Assembly: GCA_947479475.1 (NCBI GenBank)
Contig: CANJZW010000019.1
Span: forward strand, 1-60,220
Source: Chthoniobacteraceae bacterium
Lineage (GTDB): Bacteria > Verrucomicrobiota > Verrucomicrobiia > Chthoniobacterales > Chthoniobacteraceae
Reading direction: 5' to 3'
DNA length: 60,220 nt
Shown: piece after piece, positions 8,562-17,656 of the stretch
How positions within the stretch are numbered: position 1 is the first letter of the stretch
How the letters are laid out: every line of letters begins with the position of its first letter
The notes under the pieces: generated by a model
What the model was told of the DNA's origin: nothing
Databases searched by the model: none
The model's input: only the letters and a program-made list of their open reading frames with translations
Made by a program: the position numbers and the translations under genes

Positions 8562-10715
8562 TTAGTGGGAAGCAGTTTCAGCAGACCCTTCTGCCGGCGC
8601 CTTCGCAGCCTCGTCGCGTTCCTTCATCGCAGCCCGGCGGGAGAGCTTCACGCGGCCCTTGTCGTCGATGCCCACGCATTTCACCCACACCAGTTCGCCC
8701 ACCTTCACGACGTCTTCCGTGCGGTTGACGCGTTGTTCGGCGAGTTCGGAGATGTGGCAGAGGCCGTCCTTGCCCGGCAAGACTTCGACGAAAGCGCCGA
8801 ACTCCTTGATGGAAACCACGCGGCCCTGATAGGTCTGGCCGATCTCGATTTCCGCCGTCATCCCGGTGATGATCTGACGCGCGCGCGCCATTCCTTCCGG
8901 GTTGTTGGAGTAGATGTGAACCTTGCCGTCGTCGTCGATGTTGATCTCGCAACCCGTCTCGGCGACGATGCTCTTGATGTTTTTGCCGCCAGGCCCGATG
9001 AGCTGGCCGATTTTGTCGACGGGGATCTTCACCGTCTCAATACGCGGAGCGTATTTGGACATTTCAACGCGGGCCGTGGGCATCACGGTGTGCATGAACC
9101 CGAGGATTTCGGTGCGCAGCTTTTTGGCCTGATGGATCGCGTCCACCATGATGAAGTGGGGCAGTCCGGTGAGCTTAAGATCGAGCTGGAAGCCTGTGAT
9201 CCCGGCGTCTGTGCCGCAAATCTTGAAGTCCATGTCGCCGAAGTGATCTTCGCTTCCGATGATGTCGGAGAGCATCGAGTGGCGGTGCAATTTCCCGTTT
9301 TCGAATTCCGTCACCAAACCGACGGAAATTCCTGCAACAGGCGCCTTTAGAGGAACACCCGCGTCAAGGAGCGCAAGCACGCCGCCGCAAACGCTGGCCA
9401 TCGAAGTGGAGCCGTTGGACTCCATGATTTCCGAGGACACGCGGATCGCGTAAGGGAAATCTTCTGTGGATGGGATCACGGGCGCAATCGAGCGCTCGGC
9501 GAGAGCTCCGTGCCCGATTTCGCGGCGGCCGGGGCTGCCCGTACGGCCGGTTTCACCCACGGAGAAGGGGGGGAAGTTGTAATGCAGAATGAAGCGCTTG
9601 GTGGTGACGCCGCCGGTGTAGCCGTCTAGTTCCTGGGCTTCGCCAGTCGTGGCGAGGGTCGCCAGGGCCACCGCCTGAGTTTCACCGCGTGCGAACAGCG
9701 CCGACCCGTGCGAGCGGGGCAGAAGTCCCACTTCGCCAGTGAGCTTGCGCAGTTCATCGAGCTTGCGTCCGTCGCAGCGAACCGCTTTGTCCAGAATGGA
9801 GATGCGGAAGGCTTTCTTTTGCAGATAGTCGAAAGCCTGACTGACTTCAAAAGAGGTCGCCTCGGGATAACGCGCTTTGACAGCCGCGCTCACTTCGGAA
9901 CGCAACGCTTCAACTGCCTTGCCACGAGCTACTTTGCTCGGCAGATAAATAGCGCCTTCAATGCGGTCGCCCGCCACTGAGTAGGCGATTTCCATCAAAT
10001 CCTCGCGCACAAGCATGAGGGGCACTTCGCGCTTGGGCTTTCCTGCGGCAGCGGCGAGCTGCAACTGTGCTTCCACAAGGGCGCGGGCGTGGATTTGTGC
10101 AAATTCAAGAGCGGCAATGAACTCAGCCTCGGGAATCTCGTTGGCTTCGCCTTCAATCATCACGCATTCGTCCTTGGAACCCACGTAAACGAGGTCCAGG
10201 TCGCTGTGTTCACGCTCGGCGTGCGTCGGGTTTGCAATGAACTGGCCGTTCACGCGGCCCACGCGAACCGCGCCGACAGGGCCAGCGAAGGGAATGTCGG
10301 AAACCATCAAAGCAGCGGATGCGCCGTTGATGGAAAGCATGTCGGGATCATTCTGGCCGTCCGCGCTCAGCAAGACGGTAATAATCTGGGTGTCATAAAG
10401 ATACCCTTTAGGAAACAAGGGGCGCAACGGCCGGTCCGTCATACGCGCTGTCAGGATTTCCTTTTCACTGGGACGCCCTTCGCGGCGGAAATAGCCTCCG
10501 GGAATCTTGCCGACGGCGGCCGCTTTTTCACGGTAGTCGACGGTCAGCGGGAAGAAGTCCTGGCCTTCCTTGATTTTGGTCGCGGACACAGCGGAAACCA
10601 TGATGATGGTTTCTCCGCACTGAACCGTGACGGCGCCGTCGGCGAGTTTGGCAAGTTTGCCAGTTTCAAACTGAATGGTGGTGGAGCCGATGTGGCTCGT
10701 TACATTATGGATCAT
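8562..10715 (-). CDS. pnp: Polyribonucleotide nucleotidyltransferase (PNPase)
   Basis: The 717-residue protein has the normal PNPase length and order. There are two RNase PH domains (first with [13 protein letters not shown]; second with ARGETQA and [16 protein letters not shown]), a KH domain ([11 protein letters not shown], about residue 580) and a C-terminal S1 domain ([15 protein letters not shown], about 640-710). It degrades RNA 3' to 5' by phosphorolysis and is a core part of RNA turnover. It lies downstream of rpsO in the order common in bacteria, with a terminator and a large leader hairpin between them, so expression is probably partly uncoupled from rpsO. Confidence 0.98.
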   Translation of the reverse strand: MIHNVTSHIGSTTIQFETGKLAKLADGAVTVQCGETIIMVSAVSATKIKEGQDFFPLTVDYREKAAAVGKIPGGYFRREGRPSEKEILTARMTDRPLRPLFPKGYLYDTQIITVLLSADGQNDPDMLSINGASAALMVSDIPFAGPVGAVRVGRVNGQFIANPTHAEREHSDLDLVYVGSKDECVMIEGEANEIPEAEFIAALEFAQIHARALVEAQLQLAAAAGKPKREVPLMLVREDLMEIAYSVAGDRIEGAIYLPSKVARGKAVEALRSEVSAAVKARYPEATSFEVSQAFDYLQKKAFRISILDKAVRCDGRKLDELRKLTGEVGLLPRSHGSALFARGETQAVALATLATTGEAQELDGYTGGVTTKRFILHYNFPPFSVGETGRTGSPGRREIGHGALAERSIAPVIPSTEDFPYAIRVSSEIMESNGSTSMASVCGGVLALLDAGVPLKAPVAGISVGLVTEFENGKLHRHSMLSDIIGSEDHFGDMDFKICGTDAGITGFQLDLKLTGLPHFIMVDAIHQAKKLRTEILGFMHTVMPTARVEMSKYAPRIETVKIPVDKIGQLIGPGGKNIKSIVAETGCEINIDDDGKVHIYSNNPEGMARARQIITGMTAEIEIGQTYQGRVVSIKEFGAFVEVLPGKDGLCHISELAEQRVNRTEDVVKVGELVWVKCVGIDDKGRVKLSRRAAMKERDEAAKAPAEGSAETASH

Positions 10716-10750
10716 TTTCTTTTCTTAAAAGCCCGGAGACCAAGCCTGAT

Positions 10751-10824
10751 CCCTGGCTCGTAGCCCAGCCTCTTCTCCAATCCGCGTGTGGGATGGGTGA
10801 AAAGGCTGGGCTCCGTCCAAGGGT
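10751..10824 (-). promoter_or_regulatory. Long stem-loop in the pnp mRNA leader
   Basis: AGCCCAGCCT (10762-10771) and AGGCTGGGCT (10803-10812) form a perfect 10-bp stem. CCCTGG (10751-10756) and CCAAGGG (10818-10824) extend it beyond an internal loop. It lies 36-109 bases upstream of the pnp start, in the leader. In E. coli a pnp leader stem is cut by RNase III and used for PNPase autocontrol. A similar role here is inference from position and shape only. Confidence 0.55.
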
Positions 10825-10916
10825 CACAGGTTCCCCGCCCCGGGTGGGTTGTTGGGGAAAAGTGGAGGTGGAGTTGAGGGGGAGGAAGAGGAACGCGAGT
10901 GACGCCTCTTCCTAAA

Positions 10917-10957
10917 AAGGCCTAAAAAGGGGCCGCCCCCATGCTGATGGGGGCGGC
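10917..10957 (-). terminator. Strong terminator/attenuator between rpsO and pnp
   Basis: A perfect 11-bp stem, GCCGCCCCCAT (10932-10942) with ATGGGGGCGGC (10947-10957), has a GCTG loop. On the minus strand it is followed by CCCCTTTTTAGG and a second CCTTTTTAGG copy. It lies about 40 bases after the rpsO stop, where E. coli has the t1 terminator. Confidence 0.9.
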
Positions 10958-10995
10958 TGAAGTAACTCGAACGAATCGAACTTAAAAAGCGCTAA

Positions 10996-11250
10996 TTAAC
11001 GGCGCAAGTTAAGCTTCTCAAGGAGAGCCTTGTACCGGTCGTTGGATGTGCGCTTGAGGTAGTCAAGCAGCTTGCGGCGACGCGCCACCATCATCAAGAG
11101 ACCACGACGCGAGGCGTGATCCTTGGTGTGCATCTTAAAATGTTCGGTGAGCTGCGAGATGCGATGCGTCAGCAATGCAACCTGTACGTCGGCGCTGCCC
11201 GTATCTTTGTCGTGAAGGCGAAGCGCCTGAATTTCCGTTGTTTCTGACAT
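10996..11250 (-). CDS. rpsO: 30S ribosomal protein S15
   Basis: The 84-residue product matches S15 over its length: [15 protein letters not shown], the conserved [19 protein letters not shown] region, and RRKLLDYLK...[14 protein letters not shown]15 binds 16S rRNA early in 30S assembly. The start at 11250 (MSETTE) gives the usual N-terminus; a longer frame upstream adds 12 non-conserved residues. It is slightly shorter than the common 88-89 residues because of the N-terminus. It heads the rpsO-pnp pair. Confidence 0.97.
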   Translation of the reverse strand: MSETTEIQALRLHDKDTGSADVQVALLTHRISQLTEHFKMHTKDHASRRGLLMMVARRRKLLDYLKRTSNDRYKALLEKLNLRR

Positions 11251-11310
11251 AAATCCTAATTTCTTGAACGGCAGAGTATGGAGCATTCCCCAGAAGAATC
11301 AAGCAGATCC

Positions 11311-11865
11311 TCAAACTCCCATCGCAGAACGTGTGGCGAGGAGCAGAACTCCATAGGCAATTCCAGCCACACAAACGAACCTCCAGCGCCACGCTGCGGC
11401 CCCCACCCACTCAATGGCATCCCTTAGCACGTAGGGCGTTCCAATAAAAAACAGCCCGGCGACAATCCACCCGTAAACCAGCCCCACAAGCCACAACCGC
11501 CCCGTCTCCTGGCGCATCCAGGAGGCCTCCAACAGGGGTTCCGCCACCAGCAGAAGGAGCATTCCCAGAGCGCGCACGGAGAGAAACTCCAACACAAAAC
11601 GCAACATCAGCAGGGAACCAACCAGAGTAAAGATCAGGAATTTGCTTCGCATCGAGCTGAATTCCCCCAAATCAGTGAAGGCAACGAGTCCGGCAAACCA
11701 GCCGGCCGCCGCAATAAACAAGACCACGCCCGCAGGCACCGATCGAGGAAATGCCCGCAACTGCTTCTGCACGAATGTTCCGAAAACAAGCGCCACCAGG
11801 TGCCCTATCAAGAGAGCGCTTCCAACCACCAAGAGGGCGGTCTCAAGAGTGAGAGAATAAATCAT
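11311..11865 (-). CDS. Predicted integral membrane protein of unknown function
   Basis: The 184-residue protein is dominated by hydrophobic segments, about five or six predicted transmembrane helices (for example LLVVGSALLIGHLVALVFG, VVLFIAAAGWFAGLVAF and WLVGLVYGWIVAGLFFI). No catalytic motif is recognised. The start at 11865 (MIYSLTLETALL) puts the first helix at the N-terminus; the frame extends upstream without membrane-type sequence. It lies upstream of rpsO on the same strand with a 60-base gap, and is divergent from the glycosyltransferase gene. Function unknown. Confidence 0.7.
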   Translation of the reverse strand: MIYSLTLETALLVVGSALLIGHLVALVFGTFVQKQLRAFPRSVPAGVVLFIAAAGWFAGLVAFTDLGEFSSMRSKFLIFTLVGSLLMLRFVLEFLSVRALGMLLLLVAEPLLEASWMRQETGRLWLVGLVYGWIVAGLFFIGTPYVLRDAIEWVGAAAWRWRFVCVAGIAYGVLLLATRSAMGV

Positions 11866-12053
11866 GGGGAACCGAAGAGAAAACCCGAGGCGCATCGGTT
11901 TCTCAACATCAAACACGCCATTCAATCAAAACAAAGTTAAACAGAGAGTCAAAAAACAGGGAAGAACACCAACCCACCAGGCTTTTGTGACTAGTACCGG
12001 TTGGTGCACACACACAGAGGCACTGGCCATGGTCCAACGCGCATTCACTAGGT

Positions 12054-12072
12054 GTCTTTTGTTTCAAAAGAC
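12054..12072 (+). promoter_or_regulatory. Palindrome upstream of the glycosyltransferase gene
   Basis: GTCTTTTG (12054-12061) and CAAAAGAC (12065-12072) form a perfect 8-bp inverted repeat with a three-base spacer, about 44 bases before the ATG at 12116. It sits in the 250-base divergent gap. It could be an operator or a leader hairpin; nothing shows which. Confidence 0.4.
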
Positions 12073-12115
12073 TTCAAGCTTGAGCCTGCCGCCCCACCCG
12101 AGTCTCTTCTGTTGG

Positions 12116-13267
12116 ATGCGTTCCGTTCTCATTTTATCCGCCGGCTATGGGGAGAGCCACAACGCGGCGGCACGCGGTCTCAAGGAAGGATTTGACCTTT
12201 TGGGAGAGATGCAGGCGGATGTGCGCGATCTTTTTGCCCCAGCCTTCGGCAAACTTTACCAGCGGAGCAAGGTGAACTATCAGAACATGGTCAGCAGCAC
12301 GCCAAATCTCTGGGCAAGCATTAGCTCGGCGCTCGACCTGTTTCCTTTCACCGGCAAGCTAATATCCCTCTTGCGCCCCCTCAAACGCGAGATGATCCAG
12401 GCGCTCAAAGAGCACCGCCCCTCTGCGGTGGTCTCCGTCCACCCCGTATACGGACATCTCATGGAAGCCGCAGCGAGGGAAGCCGGCCAATCAGGCCTTC
12501 GCTCTTACGTCGTTGTCACCGACTCTATTTCAGTCAGTTCTCTCTGGTACAAGTGCAAAGCGGACGCCTTCCTTGTGCCCAACGACGATACGGCCGCAGT
12601 CCTGCGCGCCGCCCGGGTGCGCGAAGAGCAATTGTTTGTAAGCGGCTTTCCGGTCTCCACAAAATATGCGGCACAGGGTGAGGCACGGCCGGAACCGGGC
12701 GGCAGCGTCCTGCCCAGAGTGCTTTATATGGTCAAAGGCCAGCCCTCGCGTGCCGTTGCCCTTGTGGAACGGCTGCTGAGGGAAACCGCCGTGGAACTCA
12801 CCGTGACGGTTGATTCGGACGAGGCCCTTAAAAAGACTCTGGAAGAATTGGCCGCCCGCATGCAACGGCCGCTCACGGTTCTGGGGTGGGTGAGCCAAAT
12901 GCCGCAACTTCTTCGCAGAAATCACCTTTTAATCGGGCCGGCAGAAGGCGCCCTCGTTCAGGAGGCCCTCGCCGCAAAAACACCGATGCTCCTCACCCAG
13001 ATTTGCCCGGGCCGGGAGGAGGGCAACGCACGGCTTCTGATTCAAAACGGTTGCGGTGCACATTGCCCTACCAACGAGGCTCTTTCAAAGTCTGTCACAC
13101 AGCTCTTCGAGCGAAATGCCTATGGATGGAACCAGATGCACCGGCATGCGAGCACACTAAGCCGACCGGACGCAGCGATCACGACGGCGAGGTGGATTGC
13201 GCAGCGCGTGAAAGACGGCACTTCCTCACCGGAAGCGCGCTTCGGTTTGAGGTTCAACAAAGACTAG
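12116..13267 (+). CDS. MGDG-synthase-like glycosyltransferase (GT28 type)
   Basis: The 383-residue protein starts with VLILSAGYGESHNAAARGL, the glycine/His pattern of the MGDG synthase N-terminal domain. It continues with SVHPVYG and YVVVTDSISVSSLWY and ends in a glycosyltransferase C-terminal half (LGWVSQMPQLL, then PGREEGNARLLIQNGCG). Relatives are diacylglycerol glucosyltransferases (UgtP), MGDG synthases and MurG-like enzymes that transfer sugar from UDP-sugars to lipid acceptors at the inner membrane face. The sugar and lipid here are unknown. The start at 12116 is set by homology; the upstream open frame lacks family features. The next gene begins about 40 bases downstream. Confidence 0.82.
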   Translation: MRSVLILSAGYGESHNAAARGLKEGFDLLGEMQADVRDLFAPAFGKLYQRSKVNYQNMVSSTPNLWASISSALDLFPFTGKLISLLRPLKREMIQALKEHRPSAVVSVHPVYGHLMEAAAREAGQSGLRSYVVVTDSISVSSLWYKCKADAFLVPNDDTAAVLRAARVREEQLFVSGFPVSTKYAAQGEARPEPGGSVLPRVLYMVKGQPSRAVALVERLLRETAVELTVTVDSDEALKKTLEELAARMQRPLTVLGWVSQMPQLLRRNHLLIGPAEGALVQEALAAKTPMLLTQICPGREEGNARLLIQNGCGAHCPTNEALSKSVTQLFERNAYGWNQMHRHASTLSRPDAAITTARWIAQRVKDGTSSPEARFGLRFNKD

Positions 13268-13306
13268 CGCAGGGCCAAAGGGCCTGTATGAGAGGTATGT
13301 ATTACG

Positions 13307-14029
13307 ATGTTTGCCGACAGATTTAAAATCATCTCCGATAAAATAAAAGCCGCCCGCGAGCGCTCCCTCCACAGCGCGGGGCGCGAAGTGCGACTCGTTG
13401 CCGTCTCCAAAACACACCCGCCAGAATCGATTTTGGAGGCCCTGGAATGTGGCGTGAATGTTTTCGGGGAGAACCGGCTCCAGGAGGCCAAGGCAAAAAT
13501 CCAGCGCCTTCCCTCCCGTTGCCATTGGCACTTTATCGGCCACCTTCAGAAGAACAAAATCCGGCAGGCACTCCCCCTTTTTGAGCTCATTCACGGGGTG
13601 GATTCTCTCGCCATCGCAAAAGACATCGACCGGATCGCCTCCGAACTCGGTCTTTTTCCAAAAATACTTCTGGAGGTAAACGTCGCCGGGGAAGAGACGA
13701 AGTTTGGTTTCTCACCCGCGGTTCTTCGCGCCCAAATGGAGGAGATCAGAAAGCTAGCCAGGCTTCAAATTGAGGGGCTTATGACAATCCCTCCTCCGGC
13801 CCCCACCCCGGAAGATTCGCGCAAACACTTCGTTGCGTTGAGGCACCTGAGAGGCGAACTGGAGTCTGAATTCGCCCTCACGCTTCCTGAGCTTTCCATG
13901 GGGATGAGTGACGATTTCGAGGTGGCCATCGAAGAAGGCGCGACGCTTGTGCGGATTGGAACCGCACTGTTTGGTAGCCGCTCCGGCAAAACATGGCGGC
14001 CCGAAGAGACCGATTCGCTGGACGATTAA
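13307..14029 (+). CDS. YggS/PLPBP-family pyridoxal-phosphate homeostasis protein
   Basis: The 240-residue product carries the family signature VAVSKTHPPESI with the PLP-binding Lys in SKT, followed by FGENRLQEAKAK, WHFIGHLQKNKIR, LMTIPP, LSMGMSDDFEVAI and VRIGTALFG. These proteins bind PLP without known enzymatic turnover and keep vitamin B6 and amino-acid pools balanced in the cytoplasm. Length and motifs are complete. It sits between a glycosyltransferase gene and a DUF971 gene, with short gaps suggesting co-transcription. Confidence 0.95.
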   Translation: MFADRFKIISDKIKAARERSLHSAGREVRLVAVSKTHPPESILEALECGVNVFGENRLQEAKAKIQRLPSRCHWHFIGHLQKNKIRQALPLFELIHGVDSLAIAKDIDRIASELGLFPKILLEVNVAGEETKFGFSPAVLRAQMEEIRKLARLQIEGLMTIPPPAPTPEDSRKHFVALRHLRGELESEFALTLPELSMGMSDDFEVAIEEGATLVRIGTALFGSRSGKTWRPEETDSLDD

Positions 14030-14075
14030 GCCGAAAGGCGGCACATTGTTCACCCCCGCCTTTTCCTCCGAGTCC

Positions 14076-14402
14076 ATGAACGAACGTCTTTTAGCAACGA
14101 ACATCGCCTTTATCGGCGACGAATTGGCCGTGGCCTGGAGCGACGGTCTGGAGAGCTTCTTTCCCTTGGAGGCGTTGCGAAAACACTGTCCCTGCGCGAT
14201 GTGCCAGGGAGAAGCCGATGTGATGGGGGAGGTTGCGCGCCCGGAACGGGTCTTCACCCCGCAGAGCTTCCAGCTCAAGGCCGTCCAGAATGTGGGAGGA
14301 TATGCCCTCCAACCCCTGTGGGCAGACAGCCACAATACGGGACTTTATTCGTTTCGCTACCTCCGCGAACTGGGGGCTCAACTTGCCGGAACCGCACCAT
14401 GA
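14076..14402 (+). CDS. DUF971-domain protein
   Basis: The 108-residue protein has the DUF971 pattern (also the N-terminal domain of gamma-butyrobetaine hydroxylase-like proteins). This includes LAVAWSDG.ESFFPLEALRKHCPCAMC with a Cys-Pro-Cys-x-x-Cys cluster, then GGYALQPLWADSHNTGLYSFRYLREL. The Cys/His residues suggest metal (zinc or Fe-S) binding, and some family members are annotated as Fe-S scaffold-like. The start at 14076 matches the family N-terminus. Its stop overlaps the next start (ATGA at 14399-14402), implying translational coupling. Confidence 0.85.
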   Translation: MNERLLATNIAFIGDELAVAWSDGLESFFPLEALRKHCPCAMCQGEADVMGEVARPERVFTPQSFQLKAVQNVGGYALQPLWADSHNTGLYSFRYLRELGAQLAGTAP

Positions 14403-14857
14403 AGCTTTCCACCCGGATTGGCATCGTTGGTTTTACTCTGGGAAGTTGCGCCTTGGCTGCGTATTTACGCTTCCAGGAATTGGAGGTTCCAAAGACCCCA
14501 GCCTCTTCCCAACTCTTCGATACAGTCCAGACCCAGATTATTGCGCTCCGGGCGCAGCACTACCAAGCGGCATACCAGCAGGCTTCCAGCCAGTACATGG
14601 ACAGCCACGGGCTCGACGGTTTTATTGAAACGGCCCGCTCCGATAACACCGCCGTCAGGCAGGCCCTGCGCTGGGAGTTCGGGTTTGTGTCGAACAACGA
14701 AGAGGACACCTCGTTGGAAGTCCGCTTCTTTCTGCCTGGCGGCGAATCCCTTTCCGCCACGTACACGGTTGTCCGCGAAAACCGGGAATGGAAAATCGAC
14801 CACGTCTGGTTTGCGCCGCCCTCACAACCCCGCGCCATTCCGGGCCTGCGACTGTGA
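14399..14857 (+). CDS. Small envelope protein, DUF4864-like
   Basis: This 152-residue protein starts inside the previous stop codon (ATGA). Its N-terminus is hydrophobic with a possible lipobox (L-G-S-C), so it is exported or lipid-anchored. The body resembles DUF4864 proteins: a helical segment (TQIIALRAQHYQAAYQQASS), Phe-rich middle, then strands ending in TYTVVRENREWKIDHVWF. This fold is NTF2-like in type. No function is known. Recognition is from pattern memory only and needs a profile search. Confidence 0.6.
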   Translation: MKLSTRIGIVGFTLGSCALAAYLRFQELEVPKTPASSQLFDTVQTQIIALRAQHYQAAYQQASSQYMDSHGLDGFIETARSDNTAVRQALRWEFGFVSNNEEDTSLEVRFFLPGGESLSATYTVVRENREWKIDHVWFAPPSQPRAIPGLRL

Positions 14858-15389
14858 GGGACAGCTCAAACGGTTGACCTTTTTCCGTTAAGCACGGCTT
14901 CCGGGGATGGCGTCATCCCGGGACCGTTTTGTTTCGGGCGAGCAAACCCGGAGCTGTACGCTGGCAATTCTCTCGCAACTTTGTTCCAGCAGGCGAGTGC
15001 CTGGGGGCTTTCTGCCTGTCGCCAAGCGCTGAGGAGGACGTTCCTGCCGCAGATTCGCCCAAAACGAAGGCGCCTGCGCCTCAAAAAGGAGTGCGCTAGA
15101 TAAACTCATTCACAGAATACCCCTAAGCGCGGGAGGGAATGTGAGTTTCCTTAAATACGGTGTTTGCTAGTTCTTGTGGCAGAACGCCAATCCATAAAAA
15201 CAAATCGACACCCGGTTTTTGCCAGAGTCCCAGTCAACCCGGAGCCCAGCCCGGAGCCCAGAAAACAAAAACAGCGGAAATCTAGCGTCTCTAGCGACTT
15301 TTGAGCGCTCCAATAACCATCTTCAGATTCAGATACAGGTCCGCTTCTCCCCATTCGAAAAATTAGGCCGTTATCAAGGCGCACACGGA
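14858..15389. other. Intergenic region of 532 bases
   Basis: It holds the terminator at 14904-14936 and, at 15238-15261, two tandem copies of a 12-base CCGGAGCCCAGC-type unit. The rest shows no convincing gene on either strand; short open frames here lack family features. The promoter of the DUF1549 block should lie in the last 200 bases, but no clear -35/-10 pair stands out. Confidence 0.6.
14904..14936 (+). terminator. Probable terminator closing the glycosyltransferase operon
   Basis: GGGATG (14904-14909) pairs with CATCCC (14914-14919) over a GCGT loop. Two further C-G pairs lie beyond one mismatch, and the hairpin is followed by CCGTTTTGTTTC. It lies about 50 bases after the DUF4864-like stop. 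Confidence 0.6.
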
Positions 15390-17654
15390 ATGATTCATCC
15401 CCAGACCTCCCCCAGTTTTCAAACAGCACTCACCCTTGGCAGCGCTTTGCTTTTTGCGGCGCTTCCAATCTGCGCAATTTCGGCAGAATTTCAGGCCCCC
15501 CAACCCGCACCGGTGAGTTTCGTGAACGAAGTTGTTCCGATTCTTACAAAGCTGGGCTGCAACGGCGGAACGTGCCACGGCAAGGCGACAGGCCAAAACG
15601 GATTCAAGCTTTCCCTGTTTGGATTCGAACCCGATGAAGATTACGAGCACCTCGTTTACGAGCAAAGAGGCCGCCGCCTGACTCCCTCCGCACCGGAGGA
15701 AAGCCTTCTCATCACAAAAGGAGCGGCCAGCGTCCCACATGGAGGCGGACGCCGCCTGGAGCCTGGAACGGCACCACACACCGCGCTGACCCAATGGATT
15801 GCGCAGGGCATGCCGAATGATCTGGAGGACCCCGCGCGGCCCCGACTGCTGGGCATCGAGGTGCTTCCAAAAGGGCTTTTGATGAAGGCAGGTGAGTCGC
15901 AAACACTCAAAGTCAACGCGCGCTTCTCCGACGGGACGACCCGCGACATCACCCACTTCGCTTCCCTGGAGGTGAACACCAAGGGCATGGCGGCCGTGGA
16001 CGAAAACTCCGGAACCTTCACCATGGGCACGCGCCCCGGAAGCGTGAGCGTCATGGCGCGGTACCAAGACAAAGTATCGATCTTCCGTGCCACGCTTCCG
16101 GTGGGCGCACCGGTGGTGGACCTCCCTCCAGAGCGCAACTTCATCGATAAGGCCATCTTTTCTCGCCTCAGGGAAATAGGGATGCCCCCCTCCCCTCTTT
16201 GCGACGACTCGACGTTTCTCCGCCGAGTGACTCTCGACCTTGCCGGCAGGCTCCCCTCCGCAGAGGAGGCCCGCCTCTTCCTCTCGGGCACGGCAAGCGA
16301 TAAACGCGCCCGCAAAATTGACGCGTTGCTGGAGAGCGCGGAATACGCTGATACCTTTGCGAACTATTGGAGCGCCCTCCTTCGCAACAGGCGGGGCGAC
16401 ATCCCAAACACCCGCGACCCTTCCCATATCCACGGCAACTTCGCCTTTCACGGTTGGATCAGAGAGAGCCTCTACCGCAACAAACCCTACGACAAGTTTG
16501 TGCGTGAACTGCTCACTGCGGCAGGCCAGTCCAGCGATTCTCCAGCCGTGACATGGTACCGGCAGGTAAACACCCAGATCCAACAAACAGAAGACACGGC
16601 CCAGCTCTTTCTTGGCGTTCGCATTCAATGCGCACAATGCCACCACCATCCCTACGAGCAGTGGAGCCAGCGGGACTATTACTCGTTGGGCGCCTACTTT
16701 TCACAACTCGACCGCGTGGTTTCAAAAAACCAGATGGCGGAGTTTATCGTTTCAACCAAACGCATCGAGCCTCAGGCGACCCACAAAAAAACGGGTGAAA
16801 AATTGCTGCCGGCAGCCATCGGTTCGCCTGCACCGCCGCTTTCAGCGGATGATGATGCGCGAACGGCCCTCGCTGACTGGCTGGTGGAGAAGTCGAACCC
16901 CTACTTCGCAAAGGCTCTGGTCAACCGTTACTGGAAGATCCTCTTCAATCGCGGGATTGTGGATCCCGAAGATGACATCAGGGACACGAATCCCCCTTCC
17001 CATCCAGAACTTCTCGAAGCTCTTGCCAACGAATTTAGAAACACGGGGTACGACCTCAAAAAGCTCCTCAGGCTGTTTGCCAATTCAAGCACCTACCAGC
17101 TTGCGTCTGCTCCCAATGCCCACAACACGGACGACTCCCAGTACTTTTCGCGCTACTACGCCCGGCGCCTTTCGGCCGAACAGTTGCTGGATGCCGTCAA
17201 TACGCTTACTGGGACAACGGACAACTGGCCCAACCAACCGGCCTCAACCCGCTCCGTGCAACTTCCCGACAGCTCCTATAACACCGGAGGAATTCTCCGT
17301 GAATTCGGCCGCCCAGACTCCTCCACCGCATGCACCTGCGAGCGCCAAAGCATGGCGAGCCTGGGGCAAAGTCTGCTCTTGGCCACTTCAGACCAAATCC
17401 AGAACAAACTCGGAGCCAACCTCGGAACCGCCCGTAAACTTGCCAAGGACACCACCCGGGATAACGCCGCAAAACTCGAGGATTTTTATCTGATGGCGTT
17501 CGCGCGCACTCCCACGAAGACCGAAACGGAAGTGGCACTCCGCCACCTCGCGGTAGCTGGCGCCGCAAAGGATCCCGCCACCGCGATTCAAAACGCCTGG
17601 GAAGATCTGCTTTGGGCCACGCTCAGCAGCGGCGAGTTTCTACTCAACCACTAG
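15390..17654 (+). CDS. Exported DUF1549/DUF1553 protein with Big2 domain and cytochrome-type motifs
   Basis: The 754-residue protein begins with a signal peptide (residues 1-32), which sets the start at 15390. Next come a CxxxxCH motif (Cys57...Cys62-His63 in GCNGGTCHG), a bacterial Ig-like (Big2) domain (about 150-240), DUF1549 (about 255-450, with Cys414-x-x-Cys417-His418 in CAQCHHHPYEQW) and DUF1553 (about 500-750, NRYWKILFNRGIVDPEDD). The Cys/His motifs resemble haem c attachment sites, but haem binding is unproven in this family. It opens a six-gene same-strand block; the next gene starts two bases after its stop. Confidence 0.92.
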   Translation: MIHPQTSPSFQTALTLGSALLFAALPICAISAEFQAPQPAPVSFVNEVVPILTKLGCNGGTCHGKATGQNGFKLSLFGFEPDEDYEHLVYEQRGRRLTPSAPEESLLITKGAASVPHGGGRRLEPGTAPHTALTQWIAQGMPNDLEDPARPRLLGIEVLPKGLLMKAGESQTLKVNARFSDGTTRDITHFASLEVNTKGMAAVDENSGTFTMGTRPGSVSVMARYQDKVSIFRATLPVGAPVVDLPPERNFIDKAIFSRLREIGMPPSPLCDDSTFLRRVTLDLAGRLPSAEEARLFLSGTASDKRARKIDALLESAEYADTFANYWSALLRNRRGDIPNTRDPSHIHGNFAFHGWIRESLYRNKPYDKFVRELLTAAGQSSDSPAVTWYRQVNTQIQQTEDTAQLFLGVRIQCAQCHHHPYEQWSQRDYYSLGAYFSQLDRVVSKNQMAEFIVSTKRIEPQATHKKTGEKLLPAAIGSPAPPLSADDDARTALADWLVEKSNPYFAKALVNRYWKILFNRGIVDPEDDIRDTNPPSHPELLEALANEFRNTGYDLKKLLRLFANSSTYQLASAPNAHNTDDSQYFSRYYARRLSAEQLLDAVNTLTGTTDNWPNQPASTRSVQLPDSSYNTGGILREFGRPDSSTACTCERQSMASLGQSLLLATSDQIQNKLGANLGTARKLAKDTTRDNAAKLEDFYLMAFARTPTKTETEVALRHLAVAGAAKDPATAIQNAWEDLLWATLSSGEFLLNH

Positions 17655-17656
17655 CC

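Noticed and set aside
15615..15635. GGATTCGAACCC, resembling a tRNA T-loop
   Set aside because: It lies inside the DUF1549 coding frame and no acceptor, D or anticodon arms can be drawn around it.
15363..16649. 428-codon minus-strand frame opposite the DUF1549 gene
   Set aside because: Antisense to a strong family match, and its translation lacks any recognisable motif or signal.
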